NCBI GenBank assembly: GCA_035041965.1
Contig: JAPYMA010000387.1
Location: forward strand, 1-64,000
Source: Anisakis pegreffii
Lineage: Eukaryota; Nematoda; Chromadorea; Rhabditida; Anisakidae
DNA length: 64,000 bases
Direction: 5' to 3'
A program made the translations under genes and the position numbers. Below are positions 13,501 through 25,625 of the stretch, piece after piece; position 1 is the first letter of the stretch, and every line of letters starts with the position of its first letter. The notes below the pieces were generated by a model. The model was not told the origin of the DNA. It saw nothing but the letters and a program-made list of their open reading frames with translations, and made no database searches.

Positions 13501-13967
13501 TTAATTTCTGTCCAGCAACTGGAAGATAGCAAAAACAAGACCAACCATATCGTTGAGCTGCTGCAGAAGATTGTTGTTTGCGAGCGACGCCAAGTAGACT
13601 AAATTCCTGTGCAGAAGTTGCTGGTATCGAAAAGCGTCTTTTGCCCTGGAATAGTTCACTAAACCATTTATGATACGTTGTGAACAAATCAGAAAAAATA
13701 TCTGGCATTTAGAATGCGATGCCGAGATAGCTGAAGAAGAAATTCCTGATTCTCAAAATAGTAGTAAACTGGAATAAATGCAACAGGAACAGAATACAAT
13801 ATGAAACCTGAATAGGAGAAAAAACTTTTGAAATACCTGCCACTATTTTGATATCTGACAATAGCCTGAATCAACATACTATTTTGATCGAGCATTTTTT
13901 GGATAGTACTCTTACCGTTGGATCGATTATTCATCTGTGCAACACTACTGAATAATGCATTCGACAT
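13501..13967 (-). CDS. SS18: Minimal SS18/SSXT-domain protein
   Basis: SS18 family proteins are subunits of BAF (SWI/SNF) chromatin remodelling complexes. Two exons are clear. Exon 1 (13967-13837) starts at ATG and contains STIQKMLDQNSMLIQAIVRY, followed by QNSG. Exon 2 (13645-13501) continues with YQQLLHRNLVYLASLA. The splice (GGCAG/GTATTT to TTCCAG/GGCAAA) keeps frame. Together these form an almost complete SSXT (N-terminal SS18 homology) domain. The open frame then ends at TAA after about 91 residues, so the long Gln/Pro/Gly/Tyr-rich tail of vertebrate SS18 is absent. A further exon using a donor near GATATG/GTTGGT cannot be excluded. It lies 760 bp downstream of NDUFS4 on the same strand. 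The family call is firm and the 3' end moderately so; the symbol denotes family membership. Confidence 0.85.
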
Positions 13968-14725
13968 TCAAACGAGAACGATTTTAATTCAGTTTCAATT
14001 CTATTTCATTCGTTCCCCAAAATCTGGAAGATGTATAATAAATCTGATGATTTTACATGAACGCGCTACGCATATTCAGTAACTTCACTTCTTTAAGTCC
14101 TTCGCATTCCCAGTTGATGGAAATACAGCGAAAATACATTCGTTCGAGTGTTTTTCATTTCAACGCTCCTGCACCTATCGTCCAGTGAAAGCTTGTTTCG
14201 TTTTCAACTTCATCTCAATCAGACGAGAAAAGTGAACTGCCTGCCTAACGCAGCCTACTATGTGACATATTTGAACCAATATATGCATAGCTCGCAACCA
14301 CTTTTCATAATCAGTAAAACTGAGTGATAAGAATGAAGGACTCGAAAGCGGTTTGCTGAAAATGATAAGTCAGTGACGAATGAACACATGAAATAATTCT
14401 CGCTGTTTCCGTGCTTGAGAGTATTCAGATAACCTTGCTGCAACAGATGGCCTCTTTGATTCTGTTTCCTAATTTGGAGGCACCAGCCTCTTCTCATCCC
14501 TTAATTCAGACACACAGACATCCCAGAAGCCTCCTGATAAAAAGTTATCCAACGTATAATAATTATGAGATAAGCAAAGAACGAATTGTGTACGCTTCGA
14601 GATTACTGAAACAAATAAGGAACACAAATATATTCAAATAAAGATTTTATTGATCAATAAGCATTCAGTCTAACTCTAATTTTAATGATCAATAACACAT
14701 AATCAATTGAGCATCGACATTCTTA

Positions 14726-16262
14726 TTACTTAGTGCTAATTCTTGTGCGCTTATTCCATGCAAAATTCCATCCATATGATTTCGGCTTTATACGACGTTC
14801 ATGCGGTTCATCCACTTCATAGTTCCATCTGTTTTTCACGCAAAAATTGATTGCATCCTCTTTAGATGCAAAATCAAGATTCATTGAAATATTGCTGAGT
14901 GGATCACCCCTTAAAATATTTCAGTCATTCACAGATATATCACTGGATGTGATATTTTATTACACATTTCAATGATATTTTATTTCATCACCTACAGATA
15001 TATATTACTGGATGATTGATTGATTATAAACACACTTTAGGAAGCAGAACATAAATCTCTTATTAAGATAGAACGTTTCCACTGGTTTCTGCTATTCAGG
15101 AGGTAATATGCAAGAGTCCTCCAAAACGTCAACACTGCAAAACTGTTCATAAAATTTGGGACCTATCACCACCGATCAATGCAAAGTATAAGAATGAATT
15201 GAATTTTTGGAAAGGCATCCCTCGATGAAACCATGAAAAGTGGAACAGAAAGTAATAGAAAATTTCCTACAGAACTGAGCGCATTGTTATTCATTCAAAT
15301 ACAGTTGCCCAAGCATACCTTTTGCTCAAGACAGGGCGGTTTCTCCTAGGAATATTCTCATTCGTATGTCTACCTGAGATTATTTGACTTCAAAGATTTG
15401 AAATTAAACAAAATGAACCGCATAGGACAACTATTTACAACCGAAATAAAATACTAGAAATGCGTGAGGAGCCAACACCTGCTATGGCGTTAAATTGAAA
15501 TTTGACTGTAACTTCAGTGAGTGATACAGTTTTGGTCAGCACCACAAAATACTCTTAACGAAGAATGAAACAATAATAACTAACGTGCTCGACCAGCCCA
15601 TAAGGGGATTCTCCCAGCGCTCACGATTATCCAATTCAATTTTCCACATTTTTGTGTTGTTCCATGCAGTCTGAGTAGCCTCCCGAGCTGGTTTGAAAAT
15701 TCGTGCAGTGCGTTGTTCCATGTGTTCTTCTGGTACACCAGCAATATCCATCACCTCAAATAATTGAGCGTTGCGTCTTTTTGAATATCAATTTCAACTA
15801 CAAATTTGGATCTGAACATACATCATCCACCCGAGTAACTAGTGACATATTATTTGAACTACTGAGTTGTGAAAGACGAAAATTTTCCAGACGAACTTTA
15901 AAAAAAAGCAAGTTCTCTCACAACATTACATTAGTGAATGATACTCGTTCCTAAACTTCTACTGAATCCCTCTGAAAGTACAACTGGCGAATTGATCTGA
16001 ACAGAAAGTTCGGAATAAAAACTCGAGATTTCTTTTCTTGATCAAATTTTGAAGTTACAATTCACATACATCAACAAAAACATACCTCATCGTGCTCACC
16101 AACAACGGTAACACTGGTCTTGGGCTGTGCCGGTTCCAAAACATCTTGCAATGATTTTCGTTTTGCATCATGCAATCGTGTCACTGGTACTGTCTTATCA
16201 GTGCTTGCTAAACCGCGCACAGCGATACGCAATGGTTGAACACATGCGCGTATTCCTAGCAT
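14726..16262 (-). CDS. NDUFS4: NADH dehydrogenase iron-sulfur protein 4 (complex I, 18-kDa accessory subunit)
   Basis: This is an accessory subunit of mitochondrial respiratory complex I (N module), needed for its assembly and stability. Three exons (16262-16086, 15754-15585, 14909-14726) encode 176 residues, against 175 in human. Residues 1-30 are basic and free of acidic residues at the start ([20 protein letters not shown]), as expected of a mitochondrial presequence. Family signatures are [58 protein letters not shown] and [20 protein letters not shown]. The last ends the protein, as in other NDUFS4 sequences. Splice phases are 0 and 2 and all borders are GT/AG. A possible AATAAA lies about 75 bp past the stop (minus strand, near 14646). 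Start, stop and length all agree with the family. Confidence 0.97.
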
Positions 16263-18689
16263 GGAATCTGTAAAATAAAGTCAAATCTGCTTCTATGAAA
16301 ACATTACGAACTGAAAAGAACGAAACTTAACCACGGACTCAACACCTGCACAGCTGATCCTGATCCAATAACGTAAACCGCTCAGAGAGAAACCTTAGCA
16401 ATACGTGACGAAGTGAGAGCGGAAAAATGGTGTGAGGCGATAGTGCCAACCAATAATTTCGTATGCCTCGGCTGCAAGAGAAAACACCATATAGTAGACG
16501 CGCAATTGAAGGAGCAATCGCTTTTTGAGCAGTTCATATAAATGTTGTTTACATAATACTTCTTGGAATGGAAGAAAATACTGAAAGAACAGTCTGAACG
16601 GACTGAAAGAACATTTCGATTGGTGCAAGAATATGAATTTCGTGAAAATGCGTACTTGGTATAGCTGTAAATTTTTGAGAAACTTCCGAAAGGTATATCC
16701 ACTAAAATGCTGACTTTATTGAAAATCGCACGTTAAACAAATATGATGAGAGATGACGGCATTTTGCAAGTCTCATCGATAAGTGTCAAAACCGGCATCT
16801 GACAGGGACTTTGAAACTGTCAAGTCTATTTTCAGTGTGATAATCGTCAGACATGTTTTCTGAAAGTGTGTTCTCCAAGATGTCCTAACCTCGTGGATGT
16901 TATATGAGGAATTTCGTTATCTCACGTATACCAGGTCAGTTGTAGAATTTTGATGCTCATGTGTGCCAGTGAATTTCGGTTTATTTTGACAAGACATCAC
17001 CATCGTATACGACCAAAGTATGGTGCTGTATTCAATGTAAGCCAACTGGAGTGTTTGGTTCTTGAAGATTTGAGAGTTGGCGAATGGGTGAGTGAGCTTC
17101 GATGCCGAGCAGTCATCAAATTTTTGGTATAGAAAAGTCAGACCTATGAGTCGAGGAAAGAAGCTTTTAATCTCGATTATACAGACCGGTATGTTGGAAA
17201 GATCTTTTGTCAGCACAACATTCATTCGGACATTCGTGAACAAATGAAGGGCATTGAAAACTCGATGAGTCCAACTTTGAAAATGATTCGCTTTGATTGT
17301 GTGGTCGAGATTTTGGAACCGATAAACAACCTAATGGAATACTTAGCAGGAAGTGCTAACATACGAAAGAACTGTTATCGGTTTCTGTTATATTCACTTT
17401 GCAACTACCGTATACCCCACTTCAATTCTGTACCAGCTCTGAAATATCTTCCCTCTTCTCTCATCGCTTTCGAAACTGCTTATTTCCCTCATCAATTCAG
17501 TCCTCTCCCTTACTTCGGACAATTAACAAAGCTCATACCACCTTTCTACCGTCATTGTCACTCGGCATCACATCTTCACATTTACGGCAGCTATTATTAT
17601 CCGTAGCATTTGTTCCAGTTGCGGTTTGTAATCGGTTGGCTTATCGAGTTTTGGCTGATCAATTGGAGCCAGTGGTGTAGCCAGTTTTTTCCAACGGATA
17701 CGTCGAAAAATGGTGGGTTGTAGTTGAGCATGTTCTTGGATGACTCCCCCTTGCGCTCATATGCGCTTTTATGGCGAAGTGCGATGAAGCCATTAGAGGA
17801 CCTCTGCTATCCGAAGGTTTCAAGAAATTATCGTGTTGTTGAGTGAATCCGAGCATGCAGATTGCTTGAAAATGCTGCACTTCATGTTTCTACTGCAGTG
17901 CAGTATTGACCAACACAGTGATTGAATGTGAAAACTTTAGCAGTCTATATAGATAGCAGATGTAGAGAGTTGAGTACGTTTCAGGCACGTGTAGTATTTG
18001 CACCAAGCTTCTTTTCGTCATTCCCCATTGCAGATTAGAGTGTATTGCGAGGATCAGAAAATTTCGGGAATCTGATATTTTCCTACGGGCAGATTGTGCG
18101 GGTGGAACTGGAGAGGCAATGGTGAATTTTGCACGAGCCACTTTCACGCGCAGCGCACTCTCAAAAGGTGATGAATCCTAATAATCGTGTACAAGCCATT
18201 TTACTCTGTCACCCTGTTTTGCTGCACCCTATACTTCATTGTACTTTTCCGAAAATACATGCTCTTTAGGGGGTGTGAAAGGGAAAAGGTTGAGAAGCAT
18301 TGTCATAAAATGACACAAATCTCTCCATTGGAATATCTTGCGGTGATTTCATAATGAGAAAAAAAACTAAGTTTCGCATTCAAAAAAATTAACCTTCTAA
18401 ATTCTATCGTTGTTCTCTTCCATTCTCTCACCCAATCCCTCTCATCGACTGCTACTTTCCACCTTCTCTCGAATTACCCCATATTTACTGCTACATTGTA
18501 TAAAGCTAAAATTCTCACCTCTCTATAAGACCCCTATTCTACTGACTTCTGTATAGAGATTCCTATATAACAGCGGTTTTAGTAGTGTGCCAAGACAAAC
18601 AGCACTTTTCAAGCCACCAATGAATCATAGTTGCACAGTGCGAAACGAAAAAGCGAATACATACACTGCAGCCGATTCCGAAGCCCGGT
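16263..18689. other. Intergenic region upstream of NDUFS4
   Basis: The first few hundred bases should carry the NDUFS4 promoter. Stretches at about 16.9-17.3 kb and 17.4-17.9 kb have more balanced composition and short frames on both strands, but I found no family resemblance and no consistent exon chain. I regard them as non-coding or as old repeat remnants. Confidence 0.4.
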
Positions 18690-18880
18690 CAGAATCCTAC
18701 GGTAGTGACGGCAACCGAGTGAAATTTCAGTCGGTCGGAATCCAACCGACCTAACCTTTTGTCATTCCGGCAGTCGAAATTCTGACCGACCTTCCAAATT
18801 GCTCGATCGTAATCAGACCGTCGGAATTCTGAGCGAATCGTCGGATTTCTCCGATTGACGGTCGGTTGGATGCCATTACT
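18690..18880. repeat. Fold-back repeat rich in GGTCGG/CCGACC
   Basis: The segment contains GGTCGGAATCCAACCGACC (18735-18753), itself a hairpin with a 6-bp stem and 7-base loop. AAATTCTGACCGACC and GACGGTCGGTTGGAT follow at 18777-18791 and 18860-18874. The TCCAACCGACC and GGTCGGTTGGA blocks are inverted copies about 110 bp apart. GGTCAGAAT near the left end pairs with ATTCTGACC. It looks like a small fold-back element or the end of a palindromic satellite. Confidence 0.65.
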
Positions 18881-19437
18881 ACCACAAAGTAGAGCCACAT
18901 ACTGTAACCAAATGGTATATTACATGACCACTTTGACACCATGAACAATTTTTTTACAGTCACATTTATGCAGTCTTCACTCCACACCATTATTATTCCA
19001 TAAACACTTTATTCAAACTACATTTTCTATAAATCTGAATACAAATACGTATGCTCAGTTTTGTAACAAAATCTTAGAGATTTGTTGATAAGAGTTCAAC
19101 TTTGAAGAACCGAATGTGTGGTCACATAAAAACACATACTTTTATGACCACTCATTGCGTGTTTCATGAGTTGCAAATTTCCATCCGAGGAGAGTTCATT
19201 CCTCCATCAAATGAGGATTTGGTGAGAGAATGCGATGTTAAATTTTAGATGCTTGCTCATGCTGTGCCTGCTTTGAATCATCCAGAATCAACAAACTGCG
19301 TGATGTTTATTCAGCATCCAAATAAACAATAAAAAATGAGAGAAAAACTACAATATAATCAAAACAATATTCAGGAGAAACCTCTCTGGAATACAACGAA
19401 TGAATAGCTTTTGGAGATGAAATAAATATATTGAACG

Positions 19438-19439
<2 letters not shown>
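18881..19439. other. AT-rich intergenic DNA
   Basis: Nothing recognisable is present between the fold-back repeat and the TA tract. Confidence 0.4.

Positions 19440-19526
<87 letters not shown>
19440..19526. repeat. TA dinucleotide microsatellite
   Basis: This is an uninterrupted (AT)n run of about 86 bp. Two similar tracts lie at 58000-58075 and 59552-59619. Confidence 0.97.
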
Positions 19527-19528
<2 letters not shown>

Positions 19529-20243
19529 CTTCAAACGTTAATACTTAAAACACTTTGACGAAATGCTAATCAGATTTTATATTAAAATTTGGTTCAGTAA
19601 ATGTGCTAGGAAAACCAGCATTTTGCGTCAATTAAAGAAAGCATTAATTGCCTTTTTTCACTTCTCCCAACCCTTACCGTACTCAATATATGTATTTGAA
19701 GGAAGACTGAATCGAAAAGTTTTTATCAATTACCGTTTTAACAAGAATTACTATTTAAGATCTCAAGACAATGCTCCAACAAGATGGATGCACATAATAC
19801 GTTCAAACAACAAAATACAACATAAACGACGAAACAAATGAGAAGTGTCGTTTTGGATTCAGTTTCTGAACAAAAAAAAACGTATCTATTGCGAAGTCAA
19901 CAGTGAAATTATTCATCTAATTCAGTTATTGCTCAATTCCATCCATCACTAATGAATATTGAATGTTATTCGACTACGAAAAATGAATGATTTTGAGGAT
20001 GGCGGATTCCGTTGGGGTCAAAATATTAGTTTCACTAAGTTAGAAATGTTGGTTTCAACAAGTTAAGGGATGAATTTGAAAGGAGAAACATTAGTTGATG
20101 AGACAAACAGTTATATTTACAAGGCTTTTATATAAGAGATATCAAACAAGCATTAGATAATATAACATACTAAAATACAGTACAAAACAATATTAAACTG
20201 CAAAATAATATAGAATGAATGAGTGTGCAACTCTAATCGAAAT
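19527..20243. other. 3' flank of the Barentsz-like gene
   Basis: AT-rich sequence. A 92-codon plus-strand frame at 19563-19841 is rich in Lys, Asn and Arg, as expected of chance frames in AT-rich DNA, and I do not call it a gene. Confidence 0.4.
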
Positions 20244-23140
20244 TTATTTAGTAGCAGTGACAGCATCTGTAACATTAGTAGCGCTTGACTGTGTTGGTGA
20301 AACAATCTCTAAACGTTTCTTGGCTCTGGGTTGTGGTGGATTTTGTTTGCGAACGAGTTGTTGTTGCGGGTCGAAGTAGACGATATCACTAGATGGAGGT
20401 GGTGGTGCTAAGTGATATGTTGAAGGAGGGAGTGCAGTTGGTGGAGTGGAAGCACTTGTTGGCAGATGATGGGCTGGCGGAGGAGGAGCATGGTGACGAA
20501 CAGTGGCTGGTTGATGTGCTGCTGTTGCTTGCAGAACATGCATCGCAGACTGCTGTTGTGGTGCTGCCGTCAAATGAGCTTGAGCCTGCGCTTGAATCTG
20601 TTGTGGTGCCATACTCGTCTGCCACTCATTACGACTGCCTGACGAATGATTCGCGTTGTCCAAATAATTTGTTGCTACTCGCTGTGTTGAATATCGCTTG
20701 CCACCACCTCTATTCACACCACTAACAGCCATTTCGGCCCTCGTTGATGCTATCTGCACTCCTTGATTTGCACCCCTTCCTCCTACATTTCGATGCTTAC
20801 CTGCACCTCGCATATATTGTTCACCATTATGAGCATGTGAAAAATCATCTGAAAATAACGCAAATTAAGTTAATTGTAAAACATAATAGCTCAGAAAAAG
20901 AATGTCACGAATTAACAACTACTTCACTTGTCATCACTGACCGCACTATTAAAATTTGAATGATCTACTAGCAACTGCGATCATTGATCGAATCAAACAG
21001 ATATGGAGAACAAGTTAGATATGAAGGATAAACAAAATACCTGAATTCACACTGCCATGAGAAGGTCGAATGATGCGTGCCGCAGGCTGACTGTTTGAGT
21101 GTGCACTGTCTCGAGGTGAAGTCATACTGTTATCATGCTGTCTCCTGCCACCCCTTGGAACTGGACGAGCATATGCACCTCTACCTCGATGCTCTTCTCT
21201 TCGAAGTGGTCTGTTGTCAGCAGCAGAATTAGTTTTATTACGACGTTCTTGCTTCACGGTTGTTATCGTTTCATCGCCCTCTTTCGTTTTCCCATCTACT
21301 TCAGTAACACCCTAAAATGGAAGAGTGTATTCTTCTTATCACTTTACAACTCAACACGCGAATGTATCCTCTTCATTAGGGAATGAAATTAAATAAAAAT
21401 TTCACGGCATTTTTTTGCTTTCATTTTTTAATACATTCGTTTCGTTCGAGCAAAGTAATAAGAGAAAAATTTTTAGAAGGAACATCATAACGATCAAGCA
21501 GTGCACCAAAAGAACGGATGTTGCAAGAAAGCATTAACGAACCGTCGTTCGAATATCATGTCCGTATTTCATAATCAATTCACGTCGACTCTTCGGTCTT
21601 TGCAACCGCTCGTCGTAACGATCATGTCTCCACTTCACATCCGCGCGTGATCTCGTCATATCTCGAATGTGCTCCTCATCCGTATTTCTTGAATCATGCA
21701 TGTAGTAACGACCCGTTTTTGGAATGTACGCCGGATTATCAACGTTCTCATCGTCATCAAGCTCATCAACCGCTTCTTCGTCACTGATCGTATTTTCATC
21801 ATCATTTGAATACTCACATATCGCCTGAATTCAAACAATTTCATTCCAAGAACAGACAATACTTCATCACTTTCTTAAGTCTTCCGATTCTATCGCTTAA
21901 TTTTATTATACTCATTTTCAGTGGTGGGCGTTAACGTGCCAACCGATAATCCGCTCCTCATTTTTTTGTTGGTGTATTCATTCAACAATTATTTCTTCAA
22001 AAATAAACCATTAATGGCACCGACTAACGGCACTTGTCGTTACTTTTTCTACTCGTTTTCAGTTTTCCGCCGTCTGTTAATCTTTATCACTTAAGGAATA
22101 TTTCCGCAAGAGGAAAACTCAGTTCTCATTAAAATTATAATATGTAAAGCATTAAAGAGAATTTGTGGATTACACTTAAGTGAGATAAGTGTAAAAAAGC
22201 GAATGGTATAACGGAGACTTTTCCCGGAGGGGCCCACAGCGCTACTGCAAATTTTCAAGAAACAGCTGAAATTAGTGGATTTGCGATAGCAATTAACGGA
22301 TCGATTTGGCTGATTAAATTAGAGAAGAAATTTCGTTGAACTTTACCATTAGAGGCGCTATTAACAGAGACACTTCACTAATTTTTTATTAGCGGCGTTA
22401 ATAATGGTTTAACTTACAAAATCTTTAAAAAACAAAAAAAATCTCAGCGGATTATTGTCACAAGAGGCCTATTCCTCTTCATCATTGTGTCCAATGCGGC
22501 TTATTCTCATATTTTCTCGAACAATCAATTCCAAACTATTGTAATGAGTGAAAATTGGTTGAGTATGTACCTGAGTTCTTTTTTCTTCAGAAACATGCTC
22601 TTTAACAGCGTCGCATTTTTTGTCACCCTTAATCGGTTCTGCGTCAACCGACTTTTGACTTTCTTCCTCAGTTAATACAGAATTGCTTTTACTATCACCC
22701 TCAACGATGTCCAACTCATTCTGTTTCTTGTCTGAGGCAGAATTCGACTGACATCTTTCATCTTCACCAGTTACTTTTTCAGTCTCATTTTTTTCAGTTT
22801 TTACAACTGCAGGTTCATTTGGCTCCACTCTCGATTCATCATGAACATTCGATCCCGATTGCTGAGTGTGTGATTCATTGCTGTTCTCGTCATGATTGCT
22901 ATTAATGTCTTCGTCTTTTTTCGTCGTTTCTATCGATTTTTCAATAATCTTAACACCTTCACTCGATGAATCATCCTGTTTCAGACTATCAACTTGTTGT
23001 TCTGGTGCATGATTGTCATCGATCTTTTCTGCGGCTTGTACAACATTTAGATCCTCATTCTTGCAATCGCATTTCTTCGACTGTTCGTCCCCAGATTCGT
23101 TGACTTGCTTATCGCAGCAAAGGTCAACTCCTTCTGACAT
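20244..23140 (-). CDS. CASC3: Barentsz/CASC3 (MLN51) homologue, exon-junction complex core factor
   Basis: Barentsz binds eIF4A3 and RNA in the exon-junction complex and acts in mRNA localisation and surveillance. Four exons (23140-22571, 21824-21543, 21311-21041, 20848-20244) join in frame to about 575 residues. Residues 1-190 are very acidic (Glu/Asp/Ser/Lys). Residues about 191-284 carry the Btz/SELOR domain: DNPAYIPKTGRYYMHDSRN, then VKWRHDRYDERLQRPKSRRE and ELIMKYGHDIRTT, collinear with the eIF4A3-binding region of human CASC3 (PAYIPRKGAFFEHD, ending in a GYDIR-type motif). Next come an RG-rich stretch (RGRGAYARPVPRGGRR) and a Gln/Ala/Pro/His-rich tail with IVYFDPQQQLVRK. The stop codon overlaps an AATAAA (AAATAAATTT at 20243-20249). 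The first ATG at 23140 is preceded by AT-rich DNA; an upstream exon is possible but not needed. Confidence 0.9.
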
Positions 23141-23869
23141 CCTCCAATTATGAACACTAACTCAAATAATCCTGCAAGTCGTCATAGCTATGCAAACAAA
23201 CACTTCAAAAATGCCCATTCATACTGCATAACGTAATAGGTGGTCAGAATCGTATCATTGTACACGTGAATTTTGAATCGAGCATCATTGAACTATTCAG
23301 TAACATTTGATCAATCTTATCAGCAATTTCCTTTGCTACTTAACCACAATGCATACAGATCGACTCCCCACAAAAAATGTATTCATTTAAAACTGAAGTT
23401 CTTACAAATGAACCTATCGAAACAGAAATTTATACAGAACTGCACAGCATACACCTACAGCTTACAGTAATATACAGTAACGAATGGCAAACACACTGAC
23501 CGCAACAAATTGAAGGAGCTTGTCTACCAAAGCAACTGATCCTAGATTTGGGGATATTTTGAAATAGCAGAAGTGAAAGTATAACATAAAAATAATGGAA
23601 TTTTTGCGACAAAGGGTACAATAAATTAGAAAAACCCATCACGATACCATCACAAATAATACCATCGAGCAATATTACCGTAGCGTACGGAACGGTAGTA
23701 TGCAAGCAAAACACGACGAAATAATATCATAATTACATAAAATCACAACTGCACAATGATAAACTCATGACAACACAACAGTTGACAGAACATGCCACCT
23801 CAACTGATAACGCCTATAAAAGTTATGATAATAATTAGCCAGCAAACCTCGGCTACGTATTCTGAACAC
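23141..23869. other. 5' flank of the Barentsz-like gene
   Basis: Likely promoter region for the minus-strand gene. It contains short frames only and I recognise no motif. Confidence 0.35.
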
Positions 23870-23990
23870 GCGCCAGCCAGTGCGCTGGCTAACGCGTGCT
23901 ATGTATGTGATAGACCACACCCTTTTTCCATTGACCTAAACTGTCAAGATATTGTGCCACAATTCTTCGCACATGCAACTAACTTTTTGA
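23870..23990 (-). repeat. Short dispersed element, copy 2
   Basis: This contains the near-palindrome AGCCAGTGCGCTGGCT, then AACGCGTGCTATGTATGTG, ATAGACCACACCCTTTTT and TTGACCTAAACTG. These are followed by TTGTGCCACAATTCTTCGCA, the reverse complement of the block that starts copies 1 and 3. The presence of this block on opposite sides in different copies suggests terminal inverted repeats of a small non-autonomous element. Confidence 0.6.
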
Positions 23991-24479
23991 ACAAGAACAA
24001 ATATTTCAACAGAAAAAAAACTCAAATTAAGCATTTAACTGTGCTCACAACAAATTGGATCAATGCAACGACTAGTAAAAACCCGTGATAATCGATTGAC
24101 AGTGATCAAGCAGTTTGGGTTCATTCACCCAGTATATTCATTATTATGAATCTATACTGTAGAGCACTGACCTGAAGTGCAATATGGCTCAAATGTATGT
24201 TTATATTCACTGAAATGAATCCATATCCACAGTACTGCTTCGGGTTACGACTACAGGGACAGAACAGTTGAAAACTTAATTTTCCCGAACTGAACAAAAC
24301 TTTAAAACATGAGTGCTAAAAGGGAATAGAGGGAACACAACCGATAATGAAAAATGTGGAATAGAGTACGCACAGCATTTCCAACAGGTGCACCGCGGAG
24401 ATTAACATCGATACTATTGATAGCTGCGCTAAAAAAAGCTATCAAATATGAGCAAAACTACCACCGCTACAAAGCATCT
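23991..24479. other. AT-rich spacer next to the transposon relic
   Basis: No gene is seen. It may include the 3' end of the decayed Merlin element, but no terminal repeat was recognised. Confidence 0.35.
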
Positions 24480-25420
24480 TGCACTGCGTCATCCACCACA
24501 TAAGCTGAAAGCACTACGGCATCGAAAGCGGCGGCAATGAACGAGCACAGTATACCTTGCCACATAAATTCAGTGAGGTCTGTCTCCCTCGAACATATTC
24601 CTCGATGTACCCTACTATGCCATCAGCTTCCGATTTACCCGCATTCACACGTTTTCCACTTTCTGCGTGAGCGGGTTCGAATCGCCCACATACACGAACT
24701 ACCTATCGTGGACAATCACCTCATACCCAAATACGCCGTCCCGAGCAGTATGCACTATGTGATCAATGGTTCGAGCGTAGCTGCGGAACCATCCGCACTT
24801 TGACAAGGAAACATTTTCCTGACTCGTGCGATATCATCAAGCAGCCAGTAGCCTTCTGTCTACTTTCATCGGTGCTACTGCCTATGAAGAACTTGTTCTC
24901 GTCGATTTCAACCAAACAGGGTCAAAAGTCCAGGTCGATGCCGCCCATCAGCATCGATATAATTCCATGCACATACCGCAAAAGACCTGGAACACTTCAC
25001 AATGATGTAAGTACTAGCTCCGCCTCGAGCTAGACCCTTTCTGGTGTATCATTGTGAGGTCACACATACATTATCTTGAGAAGATTCATCAGCGGCAGAT
25101 GACCACGAGTGAAAAAAAAGAGCCGTTCCTGAATGACTTCGTTCTACTGCATGTTAGACACATCCACTACAAACCACCCACAAGTACGGCCCGTTGCATT
25201 CATGCTATTTGCAGTCCAACGAAGACGTACGAACCAATTCAGTGTTTCATCTGTCCATTCAGCACCCAAAGTACACGCGTGATAGCCCTTATTTTCCCCT
25301 TCCACAACATGATATGAAGGGTTTCATTACGCACATCGAAAATCGCACAGTGAGGCAAAGAAGAGAAAATTGCGAAATTGCTGCTGCCTAAGCTCATTCA
25401 AAGAAATTACCACTGCAACA
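24480..25420 (-). mobile_element. Decayed Merlin-type (ISXO2-like) DNA transposase
   Basis: Read on the minus strand in changing frames, this region resembles an ISXO2-like/Merlin transposase. From about 25.2 kb down there is KSFRNGSFF and HLPLMNLLKIMYV, matching the zinc-ribbon exit and helix-turn-helix start of the family. VEIDENKFFIG (near 24919) is the catalytic-core opening with the first acidic residues, followed by KATGCLMISHESGKCFLVKV. Then come FGYEVIVHDR, DSNPLTQKVENV, GTSRNMFEGD and LTEFMWQ, matching the block around the last catalytic position. At least three frameshifts and several in-frame stops separate these pieces, so it is a pseudogene. It is bracketed by copies 2 and 3 of the short dispersed element, which may be chance. 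Confidence 0.75.
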
Positions 25421-25439
25421 TTCGGTTGTCGGAGTCAAA

Positions 25440-25625
25440 AGCAGAACGGTATTTCTTCCGGATTCGGAGCTCAAGCTAAGCAAACTTCGGAGCTGTAATT
25501 GCAGCAAATTCTGGAATTGTGGGAAAAAAGCGGAACAGGAGCTGGAGCCGGAATTTTAAAAAATACGGAGTTGTAGCCGGAGCTGAAAATCTTGAAATTC
25601 GGAACCGGAGCTGCGCCAATTCTTT
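25440..25625. repeat. Degenerate CGGAGCTG-rich repeat
   Basis: Words of the form CGGAGCTG, GGAGCCGGA, GGAACCGGAGCTG alternate with A-rich spacers such as AATTTTAAAAAA. The same style recurs (other strand) at 47.38-47.57 kb and 6.05-6.21 kb. No reading frame persists. It looks like a degenerate dispersed satellite. Confidence 0.45.

Noticed and set aside
13313..13708. 131-codon minus-strand frame overlapping SS18 exon 2
   Set aside because: It is an out-of-frame shadow; the conserved SSXT residues are in the other frame.
24670..24690. GGTTCGAATC word resembling a tRNA B box
   Set aside because: No A box or cloverleaf upstream; the word lies inside the Merlin transposase relic.
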